Source: Nocardia sp. MH4 (lineage in GTDB: Bacteria; Actinomycetota; Actinomycetes; Mycobacteriales; Mycobacteriaceae). Taken from it: a stretch of 64,000 bases of DNA. Position 1 is the stretch's first letter; each line of letters opens with the position of its first letter. This document shows, piece after piece, positions 35,415 to 43,924 of the stretch. Under the pieces are notes generated by a model. That model worked only from the letters and a program-made list of their open reading frames with translations, had not been told where the DNA came from and ran no database searches. The position numbers were made by a program, and so were the translations under genes. The stretch spans positions 28,268 through 92,267 of the forward strand of contig NZ_LPNR01000097.1 of the NCBI RefSeq assembly GCF_019266065.1, written 5' to 3'.

Positions 35415-36098
35415 TCAGGGCGCCAGTACCAGCGCGGGGAAATCGGCGACCGAGGCGACGACATGGGTCGCGCCGGCGGCGCGCAACTCGTCGGCGGTGT
35501 GCGCGCCGGTGAGGGTGCCCGCGACGATGCCCGCGCCCGCCGCGAGGCCGGTCGCGATGTCGCTGGTGGTGTCGCCGAGCACGGCGATCCGGTCGACCGC
35601 GTCGACGCCGAGGCGCAGGGCCGCGGTGAGGACCATGTCGGGGTACGGGCGGCCACGCCCGGCGTCCGAGGGGGCCAGCGTGAGGTCGGCCAGGTCGGCC
35701 CACCCGAGAACGGCCAGCAGCTTGTCCTGGGTGCTGCGGCTGAAGCCGGTGGTCAGCGCCACCCGCACACCCGCCGCGCGCACCGCGGTGATCGCCTCGA
35801 CCGCACCGGGAATCGGCGCGATGTCGGCCTCGTCGATCAGCGCGTCGTAGGCGGACTCGAACGCGAGGTTGGCGGCCTGGGCGGCGTCCTCGTCACCGAG
35901 CAGGGCGCGGAAGACCTCGATCTTGGACTGCCCCATGGTGTCGAGGACATAGCGGCGAGCCTGCTCACGACGCGGGCCGTCGGGCTCGATCCCGGCGGCG
36001 GTGGCGGCGGCCTCGAAGGCGCGCAGGACCAGGCCGCCATCGGCGACGGTGGTGCCCGCCATGTCGAGTACGGCGAGCTGAATCATGGTGTCCGGCAT
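35415..36098 (-). CDS. phosphonatase-like HAD hydrolase (PhnX-like, TIGR03351 type)
   Basis: This 227-aa HAD enzyme has the phosphonatase form of motif I, LDMAGTTV (Asp12), instead of DxDxT. A cap-domain lysine at Lys59 (MGQSKIEVF) aligns with the Schiff-base Lys of PhnX (MGLLKIDH), RGRPYPDM carries Arg where HADs have Lys, and GDTTSD is motif IV. These residues support hydrolysis of phosphonoacetaldehyde to acetaldehyde and phosphate. Two close ATGs (36098, 36086) are possible; AGGAAG lies just before the first. It is 7 bases after the HpnW-type oxidoreductase. Confidence 0.9.
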   Translation of the reverse strand: MPDTMIQLAVLDMAGTTVADGGLVLRAFEAAATAAGIEPDGPRREQARRYVLDTMGQSKIEVFRALLGDEDAAQAANLAFESAYDALIDEADIAPIPGAVEAITAVRAAGVRVALTTGFSRSTQDKLLAVLGWADLADLTLAPSDAGRGRPYPDMVLTAALRLGVDAVDRIAVLGDTTSDIATGLAAGAGIVAGTLTGAHTADELRAAGATHVVASVADFPALVLAP

Positions 36099-36105
36099 TG
36101 CTTCC

Positions 36106-37233
36106 TCACAGTCCGATCTGGTCGGCGGTCTGCTCGCCGATGGCGGGGCCCAGGGTCATGCCGCGGCCACCGGGGCCGGTGACGACCCAGACGTTGGTGT
36201 CGGCTCGTACCCGGGTGACGATGGCGTCGGGATCGACGCTCTGGCTGTAGACACCCGCCCAGCGCCGCACCACGCGCGGCAGCCTGCGGCCGAGCAGTTC
36301 CTCGGTGACCTCGGTGAGGTGGTCGTAGGGCGCCTCGTCGACGTCGAAGGCGAACGGCTCGGTGTACTCGTGGGTGTCGCCGATGGTCAGGCCGCCGTGC
36401 AGCCGCTGCACACACAGCAGCTGCATCTTGTGCTCGGCGGCCGTGGCGGTCTGCGACTGTTCCAGCGCCAGCGAATCCACCTGCGCCCCGGCGAATCCCG
36501 GGTAGTAGCGGAAGCTGTCGCCGTCGGCGATCGCGGTGGTGAGCGGTTCGTCCAGCGGCGCGGTCTGCATCATCTGCAACCGCACCCGGCGCACCGGCAG
36601 CTCGCCGGCCAGTTCGCGGGTGAGCCCGGAGTGGGCGGCGCCGGGGCAGTGCACCACCAGGTCGGCCTGGTGGCGGCGGCCGTGATCGTCGACGACGACG
36701 GCGCCGGATCCGGTGTCGAGGACCGAGCGGGCCTCGGTGCCCTCGTGGAAGGCGTAGCGGCCGCTGCCCGCCATATGAGCGCGCAACGCGGGCAGCGCCT
36801 GGCGTGATTCCACCGCGGCGTCGGTCGAGCAGTGCAGTCCGGCGAGGTATTTGCCGCGCAGCGCCGGATTGAGCGCACGCACCTGGTCGGGGTCGAGCAG
36901 GGTGAAGCCGCGCGCCGGTGCGGTGGCGCCCGCGGCGGCCACCTCGGCGACGGCCAGCTCGGCGGGCGTGCGCACCAGCGTGATCGAGCCGGCGGGACGG
37001 AAGCCGACGCCGGCCACCCGGCCACCGATCTCCTCCCACAGCTCCCGCGAGCGCAGGGTCAGCTCCAGCTCCCCCGCCGCCCGGCCGGACACCCAGACCA
37101 GGCCGAAGTTGCGCACGGTCGCGCCGCGCGCCTCGCGTTCGCGTTCGAGCTGGACGACCTCGTGGCCACGGGCGATCGCCGCCCAGGCGTGTGCGGTGCC
37201 GAGTATCCCTCCACCGATGATGACCAATCGCAT
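36106..37233 (-). CDS. FAD-dependent oxidoreductase, phosphonate-associated (HpnW/TIGR03364 type)
   Basis: The 375-aa protein is a DAO-family flavoenzyme: MRLVIIGGGILGTAHAWAAI at the N-terminus, GATVRNFGLVWVSG, and ending VVTGPGGRGMTLGPAIGEQ. It matches the TIGR03364 family found with phosphonatase genes. Recent work, as I remember it, shows relatives oxidise N-methyl-aminoethylphosphonate (and related amines) to phosphonoacetaldehyde. There is no PhnW transaminase here, so it probably supplies the aldehyde for the PhnX-like enzyme. It is the first gene of the operon, with operators just upstream. Confidence 0.88.
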   Translation of the reverse strand: MRLVIIGGGILGTAHAWAAIARGHEVVQLEREREARGATVRNFGLVWVSGRAAGELELTLRSRELWEEIGGRVAGVGFRPAGSITLVRTPAELAVAEVAAAGATAPARGFTLLDPDQVRALNPALRGKYLAGLHCSTDAAVESRQALPALRAHMAGSGRYAFHEGTEARSVLDTGSGAVVVDDHGRRHQADLVVHCPGAAHSGLTRELAGELPVRRVRLQMMQTAPLDEPLTTAIADGDSFRYYPGFAGAQVDSLALEQSQTATAAEHKMQLLCVQRLHGGLTIGDTHEYTEPFAFDVDEAPYDHLTEVTEELLGRRLPRVVRRWAGVYSQSVDPDAIVTRVRADTNVWVVTGPGGRGMTLGPAIGEQTADQIGL

Positions 37234-37252
37234 GTCAGCGATGATGGCAAAT

Positions 37253-37262
37253 GGTCTAGACC
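37253..37262. promoter_or_regulatory. GntR operator, site 1
   Basis: GGTCTAGACC is a perfect palindrome 20 bases before the HpnW-type gene. It fits the GT-N-TA-N-AC pattern recognised by HutC-type GntR regulators. Confidence 0.8.
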
Positions 37263-37297
37263 GATAGGTGTTGGCTGCGAGAACGGCAGGTTAAGTT

Positions 37298-37311
37298 TTG
37301 GTATAGACCAA
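37298..37311. promoter_or_regulatory. GntR operator, site 2
   Basis: TTGGTATAGACCAA (5-bp arms, 4-base centre) lies 18 bases before the gntR start and overlaps its promoter, consistent with autoregulation. Centres of the two sites are about 47 bases apart. Confidence 0.8.
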
Positions 37312-37316
37312 TCGAG

Positions 37317-37329
37317 TAGGCTGGCGGGC
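37317..37329 (+). promoter_or_regulatory. -10 box of gntR, leaderless start
   Basis: TAGGCT (37317-37322) is followed by 7 bases and the ATG at 37330; there is no ribosome site. The same TAGGCT-N7-start arrangement recurs at 43912. Confidence 0.45.
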
Positions 37330-38052
37330 ATGGAGACACCGCACACCACGCGCGTTCCGAAGGTGTTCCTGGTTCGCACCGAAATCGACGCCATCCTGGC
37401 CGATCTCGACGAAGGCGACCCGGTGCCGTCCGAACGCGACCTCGCCACCCGGTTCGGCGTCGCCCGCGAGACGGTGCGCCAAGCCCTGCGAGAGCTGCTG
37501 GTGGAGGGCAGGATTCGGCGGCGCGGGCGTGGCACGGTGGTCTCCCGCCCCAAGCTGACCCAGCCGCTGTCGCTGCGCTCCTACACCGAGGGCGCGATCA
37601 GTCTCGGCCGCACCCCGGGCCGCATCCTGGTCACCTGGGAGGACGTCGCCGCCGACGCGGAGACCGCCGTCGACCTGGAACTGGAGCCGGGTACGCACGT
37701 GATGCACCTGGAACGCGTGCTGCTCGCCGACGGTGAACGCATCGGGCTGGAGAGCACGTATCTGCCACTGCACCGCTTCGGCGGCCTGCGTGGCAGCTAC
37801 GACCCGACGACGTCGCTGTACGCCGCGATCCGCGCCACCGGCGTGGAACTCGCCGGTGCGCGGGAACGCATCGAAACCGTACTGGCAGCGCCCAGAGAAG
37901 CGGGCCTGCTCGAATGCACAACGGCGTTGCCGATGTTGCTGTTGCATCGACGCAGCGTCGATGCCGACGGCGCACCCATCGAACGGGTGCGCTCGCTGTA
38001 CCGGGGCGACCGCGTCGCCTTCGAGGCGAGGCTGTCACCCGAGCACGAGTAG
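37330..38052 (+). CDS. GntR family regulator (HutC/PhnF type) of the phosphonate operon
   Basis: The 240-aa protein has the GntR winged helix (PVPSERDLATRFGVARETVRQALRELLVEGRIRRRGRGTVV, about 32-74) and a UTRA ligand domain (about 85-235; LERVLLADGERIGLESTYLPLHRF). UTRA regulators of phosphonate operons bind a pathway compound. It is divergent from the oxidoreductase gene and two matching palindromes fill the gap, so it almost surely regulates both directions. Confidence 0.93.
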   Translation: METPHTTRVPKVFLVRTEIDAILADLDEGDPVPSERDLATRFGVARETVRQALRELLVEGRIRRRGRGTVVSRPKLTQPLSLRSYTEGAISLGRTPGRILVTWEDVAADAETAVDLELEPGTHVMHLERVLLADGERIGLESTYLPLHRFGGLRGSYDPTTSLYAAIRATGVELAGARERIETVLAAPREAGLLECTTALPMLLLHRRSVDADGAPIERVRSLYRGDRVAFEARLSPEHE

Positions 38053-38056
38053 CCCG

Positions 38057-38500
38057 TTACTGCTCGGGCAGCCGTCGCCGTCCGCCCGCCACATCGGTGA
38101 CCAGGTCGGTATAGCCGTCGACGAGTTCGGCGAGGTGGTACCAGTGCTTGTGCGTGCTGTCGCTGCGCGCGCCGTCGAGATCGATGGCCTGGTTCGCGTC
38201 GACCCAGCTGCGCGCCATCCGGTCGACCACCGCACCGAGGCTCTCGGTGTGCAGTGACGCGCCGTTGCGGTGCAACGGGATCTCCTGGACGATCCAGTCG
38301 TTGATGTCGTCGACGAGTTCGCTGCGACGGCAATCGATTTCGGCGATCAGCGCGGCGTCGCGCACCTGTGCTCGCCGTTCGTGCAGTTCAGCCAGTGCGT
38401 GCGCCGACCGCAACAATTCTCGATCTTGAAAACGCCTGCCCTGGAATGCGCACAACAATTGCGGCGCAGTCGGCAGTACCCCCATCACCGGCGCGCTCAT
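38057..38500 (-). CDS. DUF4254 protein
   Basis: The 147-aa protein matches DUF4254: CAFQGRRFQDRELLRSAHALAELHERR, SELVDDINDWIVQEIPLHRNGASLHTESLGAVVDRMARSWVDA and HKHWYHLAELVDGYTDLVTDV. It is helical and soluble. The family is of unknown function; in other bacteria it appears with glycan or lipopolysaccharide genes. Here it converges on gntR (4 bases apart) and diverges from a DUF5753 regulator. Its region is less GC-rich than the surroundings, a possible sign of acquisition. Confidence 0.75.
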   Translation of the reverse strand: MSAPVMGVLPTAPQLLCAFQGRRFQDRELLRSAHALAELHERRAQVRDAALIAEIDCRRSELVDDINDWIVQEIPLHRNGASLHTESLGAVVDRMARSWVDANQAIDLDGARSDSTHKHWYHLAELVDGYTDLVTDVAGGRRRLPEQ

Positions 38501-38843
38501 CGCAACGCCCCGAATTCACCCGACACCCAAGATTTGTGTACCAACATGATTGGCTCTCGATTCGGTTATCCCGGTCTTCTGTTCGGATTGCTCGCAACCA
38601 GGCTAACTGGATCATGCTCGCTCACACTGCGAAACGCAAGATTGCGTTGTCAGCCTTGCGGTAAAGCCGCCCTGACAGAACCGATGGTCACATCCGCACG
38701 GCGGCACCGGTTTACGGCGTGTCCGCACGCACGCCGACCTTCGGCTATGCGTCGGAGGCATCGTTCTCGGCCGATCGCGTGACATCGGCGCCGCACAGCG
38801 CAATAATGCGATTCACGAAGCGCGCCACAGGCGAAGGGGAACC
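38501..38843. other. intergenic region, divergent promoters
   Basis: These 343 bases between the DUF4254 and DUF5753 genes are visibly less GC-rich than flanking DNA (runs such as GATTTGTGTACC). They contain no credible gene. They presumably hold both promoters and a binding site for the DUF5753 regulator, but I cannot pinpoint one. Confidence 0.5.
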
Positions 38844-39707
38844 ATGGCAGGCAAGCGCACGACACTGACCGTCCGACTACGCCGGCTCGCCGCGATGTTG
38901 CGCGAGTTGCGCGAAACGGCGGGTCTGAGCAAGGAAGATGTCAGCGCTCGCACCGGCATCAACGTGACCACGCTCTATCGCATCGAAATGGCGCAGGCCC
39001 GCCCGCAACGCCGCACTCTCGGCGCGATGCTCGACCTGTACCAGGTCACCGAGAAAACGCGAGAAGAAGCGCTCAGCCTGCTCAGCGACGCGCTGAAACC
39101 CGGTATGTCGCACGCCTACGAAGGCGCGGTATCCGACGTCTACGCCACCTACATCAACTTCGAGGCGGAAGCCCTGTCGGCCCGCCAGTACCAGACCTCG
39201 ACGGTGCCCGGCCTGCTGCAGACCTACGAGTACGCGGCCGCCGTCATCGATACCTCCATGCCCCGCCTCGACGCCGCGACCATGGAGAGCCGCGCCAAGG
39301 CCAGGATGGACCGCGCGGTCAACCTGTCCAAGGAGGATCCGCTCGAACTGTGGGTCGTGATGGACGAGGCGGCCATCCGCAGGGTCGTCGGCGGGCCCGC
39401 CGTGATGGCCGGGCAGCTCGACCGGCTGATCACCGAGACCAAGCGCAAGAACGTGATCCTGCAGATCCTGCCGTTCGACGCGGGCGCCCACCCCGGCATG
39501 GCCGGCTCGTTCACCCTGCTCGACTTCCGCAACCCGGTCGACCCCGAACTGGTGTACGTGGAGAGCCTGGCGATCGACACCCTCGTCGAGGGCCATTCCG
39601 AGATCCGCCGGTTCGGCGTGATTTTCGACCAGCTGCGCGCGATGGCGCTGAGCCCGCGCGATTCGGCCCTGCTGCTCGCCGACGCGCGCGCCGCGATCGC
39701 TCAGTAG
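38844..39707 (+). CDS. XRE-type regulator with DUF5753 (Scr1 family)
   Basis: The 287-aa protein has an N-terminal helix-turn-helix (LRETAGLSKEDVSARTGINVTTLYRIEMAQARPQ) and a DUF5753 domain (YINFEAEALSARQYQTSTVPGLLQTYEYAAAVI to the end, with MDEAAIRRVVGGPAVMAGQLDRL). Ribosome site GAAGGGG precedes ATG 38844. In Streptomyces such proteins pair with small DUF397 partners as toxin-antitoxin-like developmental regulators; no DUF397 gene is adjacent here, and the divergent DUF4254 gene occupies the partner position. Its 3' end overlaps the next convergent gene by 7 bases. Confidence 0.93.
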   Translation: MAGKRTTLTVRLRRLAAMLRELRETAGLSKEDVSARTGINVTTLYRIEMAQARPQRRTLGAMLDLYQVTEKTREEALSLLSDALKPGMSHAYEGAVSDVYATYINFEAEALSARQYQTSTVPGLLQTYEYAAAVIDTSMPRLDAATMESRAKARMDRAVNLSKEDPLELWVVMDEAAIRRVVGGPAVMAGQLDRLITETKRKNVILQILPFDAGAHPGMAGSFTLLDFRNPVDPELVYVESLAIDTLVEGHSEIRRFGVIFDQLRAMALSPRDSALLLADARAAIAQ

Positions 39708-40513
39708 CGACTGGCGCGCCGGAACCCGACCGCGGCCGGTAACGCGAACACCGCGATCGCGCCCAGCGACCAGGCCAGCGTCGCCAGCAGCGGGCCGCGC
39801 ACCGGTCCGCCCAGCGCGAGTCCGCGCATGGTGTCGATCGCGTGGGTGAGCGGATTGTGCTCGACCAGCGGACGCGCCCAGCCGGGATAGGCCCGCAGCG
39901 GGACGAACCCGGTGCTGAAGAACATCAGCAGCGACGAGCCCAGCGAGATGACCTCGACCAGCGCGGTTTTCGACGTATACACCGCCAGCGCGGTGACCAT
40001 GGTGGCGAAACCGAGACCGTAGAGCAGCGGGATCGCGAACAGGGCGAGGGCGGCGAGCGGCCCCTGGGTGAAGCGGAAACCGAGCACGGTTCCGACAGCG
40101 AAGATGGCCAGCGTGCTCAGCGCGATGCGCGCGCACTCGGCCACCACCCGCGACAGCAGGCCCGAGGCGCGGTGCACCGGCAGCACCCAGAACCGCGCCA
40201 GCAGACCCTCGTCACGCTCCCGGCCCAGGGTCACCGCACCGGCGAGCGACCCCGACATCACCCCGACCAGCGCGAGCATCGGCACCGAGCCGTAGAGCGC
40301 GTCGGCGTCGGCGAAGGCCGAGACCTGGGTGCCCAGCACCGAGTTCAGCATCACCAGCAGCAGCGACGGGAACACCAGCGCCTGCATGACGGTCAGCGGG
40401 TCCCGGTACCACCGCATCAGCAGGCGCTTGGCCTGGATCGAGGTCTGCGGCAGCAGCATCCGCAGCGATTCGGTGCGCCGGGTGACCATCGGCAGGGCGG
40501 CCATGCCGGTCAT
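39701..40513 (-). CDS. ABC-2 type permease (DrrB/DrrC-like), second subunit
   Basis: The 270-aa protein has about six helices of the ABC-2 fold, with GRERDEGLLARFWVLPVHRASGLLSRVVAE and LMFFSTGFVPLRAYPGWARPLVEHNPLTHAIDTMRGL typical of DrrB-like lipid/drug exporters. Its ATG overlaps the stop of the upstream permease (ATGA). It needs an ATPase partner that is not encoded nearby. Confidence 0.9.
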   Translation of the reverse strand: MTGMAALPMVTRRTESLRMLLPQTSIQAKRLLMRWYRDPLTVMQALVFPSLLLVMLNSVLGTQVSAFADADALYGSVPMLALVGVMSGSLAGAVTLGRERDEGLLARFWVLPVHRASGLLSRVVAECARIALSTLAIFAVGTVLGFRFTQGPLAALALFAIPLLYGLGFATMVTALAVYTSKTALVEVISLGSSLLMFFSTGFVPLRAYPGWARPLVEHNPLTHAIDTMRGLALGGPVRGPLLATLAWSLGAIAVFALPAAVGFRRASRY

Positions 40514-41397
40514 CCGCGCCGCCGGACCGCGCGCAGCCAGGCCAGGGCACCGCACCCGAGCAGCATCCCCAACGCCCAGGCCAGGCCGGGGCCGAGCGTG
40601 GCGAGGTCGACCGTGCCCGCGTCGCCGGTGGAATCGCCCGCCAGCGCCCGCAATCCGGTGACGAACTGCGAGACCGGCTGATTGCGGGCGTAACCCTGGA
40701 TCCAGCCGGGGAACTGGCTCGCCGGGGCGAAGCCGGTGGAGACCATGCCCAGGATCAGCTGGGGCAGCACCAGGATCTGAGTGGTGGCTTCCGGACTCGT
40801 CGTCACGCTGCCGAGCAGATCGGCGCCGCAGCACAGCGCGAGCGCGATCAGCAGCGACAAACCGACGAAACCGACGGTATGCCACCAGGCTCCGTGGAAA
40901 CGGAAACCGACCAGCGTGCCACTGACCAGGGCGGCGGTCACCGCGACCACCGACCGCTGGGTCGCGGCGGTCATCCTGGCCGCGAACGGCACCCACCGCG
41001 GCATCGGCAGCGTGGCCAACCGCAGGTCGAGACCGTCGCGGGCATCGGTGGCCGAGCGGAAGGCGGCGGCGATGGCACAAAACGACACCGCCTGCAGGAC
41101 GATCATCGGCATCAGGAACTGCGCGTAGCTGCTCAGCCCGTGCCCGTACTCGCTCATGACCAGGTTCAGCGGCACGTAGAAGCCGAGGGTGAAGACCACC
41201 GGCGCGAGAATCGCGGTGAGGATCTCCCCGGTCCGCCAGGACGGCCGGATCAGGCGCAGCGACAACACCCACCATTGAGTGAACGCCGAGCTCGGTGGCC
41301 GGTCCCGGCGCATGATCACCGGGTCGGCCGATATCCGCACCGTCCCATCATGAGTGATCCCGTCGGCGGGCGCCGGGGATCCGGGCGCGGTCAGCAT
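40510..41397 (-). CDS. ABC-2 type permease (DrrB/DrrC-like), first subunit
   Basis: The 295-aa paralogue of the next gene has an approximately 30-residue soluble N-terminus, then WWVLSLRLIRPSWRTGEILTAILAPVVFTLGFYVPL and QLILGMVSTGFAPASQFPGWIQGYARNQPVSQFV. It overlaps the upstream thioesterase by 7 bases, so thioesterase and both permeases form one coupled operon. The set looks like the export end of a nonribosomal or polyketide lipid pathway, but no synthase lies in the window. Confidence 0.9.
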   Translation of the reverse strand: MLTAPGSPAPADGITHDGTVRISADPVIMRRDRPPSSAFTQWWVLSLRLIRPSWRTGEILTAILAPVVFTLGFYVPLNLVMSEYGHGLSSYAQFLMPMIVLQAVSFCAIAAAFRSATDARDGLDLRLATLPMPRWVPFAARMTAATQRSVVAVTAALVSGTLVGFRFHGAWWHTVGFVGLSLLIALALCCGADLLGSVTTSPEATTQILVLPQLILGMVSTGFAPASQFPGWIQGYARNQPVSQFVTGLRALAGDSTGDAGTVDLATLGPGLAWALGMLLGCGALAWLRAVRRRG

Positions 41398-42308
41398 GCC
41401 GTGCGCCCAGCCGCGGCGGCCGTCGCGAGGACGCGGGCGAGATCGGGCAGCAGGTCGGGGGCGGTCAGCTCGTCCGGAGTGGCGTCGAGCACGAAGCCGG
41501 TCACCGCGCCCTCGACATAGCGGTGCCAGTTCCGTACCACGGCTTCGGGATTCGGCCGTGCGGTACCGTCGGGCTCGCGACCCGCCACACCGACGATGAG
41601 GTCACCGGTCAGCACCGAAGGGTGGTGGCCGGCCACCATCCGGGCCGCCGCGTCGGCCGCCTCGGTCAGGCGATCCAGATCGGCGCCGGTCAGTTCTACG
41701 GTGCCCGCCAGCGCCCGGACGAGGACCGCGGCGGTCTCCTCGGGCGACAGGCCTGCGGTGTCGGCCTCGACAGCGAGCAGCGGGCCGAAGCGGTACACGA
41801 ACTCCCCGGCCGTCGCCCGCGGTGGCGGGACGGCCTCGCACGCGGCGGGGTCGGCGTGGAGCACGACGACGTCGACGTGTTCCCCGGCCGCGCGCAGCAG
41901 CACCGCGATCTCGTGGGCGACGAAACCGCCTGCCGACCAGCCGAGCAGCTGATACGGGCCGTGCGGGGCGATCCCCCGGATCTCGGCGACGGCGCGGGTG
42001 GCGGATTCGCGGACGGTGCGCGGCGCCGCGGTCGTGACCGGCGCCTGGATCCCGTAGACGGGGACGCGCGGATCCAGGTGGTCGAGCAGGCCGGCGTAGC
42101 TCCAGGCCAAGCCCGCCTCGCCAGCCAGACAGAACAGTGGGGCGCCGTCGACGTGCGGGCCGAGTGGCCGGATCGGCACCATCGACGCAAGGGCCGACGC
42201 CCCGGCACGCCGGTCGTCGAAGGTGGGCACCGCCGGACACGATTCGGGTTCGTCCGGCGCCCAGACGCAGCCCGGCCGGGTGCCGGAGGGATCGGCGGGA
42301 GAGCTCAC
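41391..42308 (-). CDS. type II thioesterase / NRPS-PKS thioesterase domain protein
   Basis: The thioesterase core runs from PLFCLAGEAGLAWSYAGLLDHL, through YGIQAP and the nucleophile elbow LLGWSAGGFVAHEIA, to a late acid/His region. Free-standing thioesterases release or proofread acyl chains on carrier proteins. I set the start at GTG 42308, since TATCCT ends 5 bases before it; a GTG at 42404 would add 32 residues and an ATG at 42182 would remove 42. No synthase is near, so it must act with a pathway elsewhere. Confidence 0.82.
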   Translation of the reverse strand: MSSPADPSGTRPGCVWAPDEPESCPAVPTFDDRRAGASALASMVPIRPLGPHVDGAPLFCLAGEAGLAWSYAGLLDHLDPRVPVYGIQAPVTTAAPRTVRESATRAVAEIRGIAPHGPYQLLGWSAGGFVAHEIAVLLRAAGEHVDVVVLHADPAACEAVPPPRATAGEFVYRFGPLLAVEADTAGLSPEETAAVLVRALAGTVELTGADLDRLTEAADAAARMVAGHHPSVLTGDLIVGVAGREPDGTARPNPEAVVRNWHRYVEGAVTGFVLDATPDELTAPDLLPDLARVLATAAAAGRTAC

Positions 42309-42414
42309 AACAAAGGATACGTCGTACGAAACCGTCTCCGGCCCACCAGTTTCGGGGGCATCCACCGACCGCTGCCGACCGTACTCAGTGGCACCACGAG
42401 CCACGAACGGAACC

Positions 42415-42453
42415 GATCGCCTACCGGACGCTCGCGGTGTCCGGTAGGCGATC
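42415..42453. terminator. hairpin terminator of the TIGR03118 gene
   Basis: A 15-bp perfect stem (GATCGCCTACCGGAC with its complement) has a 9-base loop, 12 bases past the stop at 42465 on the minus strand. Confidence 0.7.
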
Positions 42454-42464
42454 AGGCGAAAGAT

Positions 42465-43811
42465 CTACTGCACGCGCAGGCTGCCGAACAGGCCGTCCTT
42501 CTCGTCCTCGGGGCCCGCGGTGAAGTACAGCGCGTTGGCGTCGCCGAGGCTCTCGCCGTTGCCGAACATCAGCGCCCACAGCCCGGCGATCTCGACCGGC
42601 TCGGCGTCGCCGTCGCGCAGATAGTCGACGAAGGTGCCGGTGGTGTCGTCGTAGGCCAGCACGCGCCCGAGGCCACCGAAGTTGCCGATCAGCAGCTTGC
42701 CGGAGAGCGCGCCGAAGTTCGACGGCGCGATCGCCACGCCCCAGGGCGCGTTGAGCCTGCCGCCGTCGTCGACGATCCGCACGAGCTTGCCCGCGGCGTC
42801 GAACTCGGCGACCTTACCCTTGTCCGGCTTGCCGTTGGCGGCCTTGTCGGCCTCGGCGTCGAGAGATTCCTCCTCGGCCTTGTCGAAGGCCTTGGGGTCC
42901 TTCTCGTCCGGCTGGGTGATGGCATAGGACACGAACACCCGGCTGCCCAGGGTGGTGATGTTGAACGGGGCCGGGTCGCCCGGCTTGGCCTTCTTGCCCT
43001 TCTCGGGGGTGGCCGGGTCGATCAGGTCACCGGTGGCGAAGGGGTTGGCGAAGCCGGTGGTCGCCACCGGCTGCCAGAACTTGTCGAAGGTGCGGACCTG
43101 CGGGTCGGCGCCGAAGTCGGCGGCGAGCAGCTTGTCACCGGACGGCGAGAGCGCGATCCCGAAGAACGCCATGCCCTGCGCCGAACCGTCGAACACCTGG
43201 TTCGCGCCGCCGTCGCGGCGCACGATCGCGCCGTCGGGCGCCTGTTCGGTCCAGGCCGAGATCTTGCCGGAGTCGGTGGCGAAGATGAACCGCGACGAAC
43301 CGCCGAGCGGGACCGGCGTGCCGTCGACATCCACCCACTGGTCGCGCACCGCGAACAGGTCGGAGGTGATCGGGGCCGGGTTGAACGCCACGCCGGTGAC
43401 CTTGCCGACGCTCTTGTCCGAGGTGTCGGCGTCGGCGCCGGGTACCCCGACGAGCTTGAGCTGATCCTGGAACAGCTTCTGCAGTTTCGGATCCGAGGAG
43501 GCGTGCACGTCACCGACGAACTGGTAGGACTTGCCGCCCGCGCCGACCCAGAAGTGCCCGCCCGCGCCCTTGGGGCGATCGGCCAGGCCCCAGGCGTTGA
43601 CCAGGTCGGGGAAGGTGAACTGGGCGTGGTAGGAATCCTTGTTGGCAGCCAGGTTCGTCTGGCTGTACCGGTTCCCGTCCAGCGCGGCCACATCGTCGCC
43701 GGCCTGCTCGGAGCTCGAGCACGCGGCCGCCAGTAGCAGGGCCGCACCGAGAACCACACCTCGCACCAGCCCGGACCGTACCCCGCGGGTACCCCTCACA
43801 TGTCCGTTCAC
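42465..43811 (-). CDS. TIGR03118 family lipoprotein
   Basis: The 448-aa protein has a lipoprotein signal ([16 protein letters not shown]) and a beta-propeller-like body: [66 protein letters not shown] and LWALMFGNG are the TIGR03118 blocks. A charged Lys/Asp/Glu-rich insert ([20 protein letters not shown]) sits in the middle. Function is unknown. GTG 43811 follows AAAGGAAAG. The divergent gene is a nitrobindin. Confidence 0.88.
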   Translation of the reverse strand: MNGHVRGTRGVRSGLVRGVVLGAALLLAAACSSSEQAGDDVAALDGNRYSQTNLAANKDSYHAQFTFPDLVNAWGLADRPKGAGGHFWVGAGGKSYQFVGDVHASSDPKLQKLFQDQLKLVGVPGADADTSDKSVGKVTGVAFNPAPITSDLFAVRDQWVDVDGTPVPLGGSSRFIFATDSGKISAWTEQAPDGAIVRRDGGANQVFDGSAQGMAFFGIALSPSGDKLLAADFGADPQVRTFDKFWQPVATTGFANPFATGDLIDPATPEKGKKAKPGDPAPFNITTLGSRVFVSYAITQPDEKDPKAFDKAEEESLDAEADKAANGKPDKGKVAEFDAAGKLVRIVDDGGRLNAPWGVAIAPSNFGALSGKLLIGNFGGLGRVLAYDDTTGTFVDYLRDGDAEPVEIAGLWALMFGNGESLGDANALYFTAGPEDEKDGLFGSLRVQ

Positions 43812-43854
43812 GTTCTTTCCTTTCGACCTCCGCCGGACGGCGTTCAGGCGAGGC

Positions 43855-43873
43855 TGACCTTAGCCTGACCCGA
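43855..43873 (-). promoter_or_regulatory. possible IdeR/DtxR iron box (weak)
   Basis: On the minus strand the 19 bases contain GGTCAGGCTAAGG and match the DtxR/IdeR consensus at 13 of 19 positions. It lies in the divergent region before the lipoprotein and the heme-protein gene. Right half is poor. Confidence 0.25.
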
Positions 43874-43911
43874 GCCCCGGCGTGCCGTGACCGTCTCCTC
43901 CAGGGCAGGTC

Positions 43912-43924
43912 TAGGCTGTCGCCC
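43912..43924 (+). promoter_or_regulatory. -10 box of the nitrobindin gene, leaderless start
   Basis: TAGGCT (43912-43917) precedes the GTG at 43925 by 7 bases, with no ribosome site, the same layout as at gntR. Confidence 0.4.
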
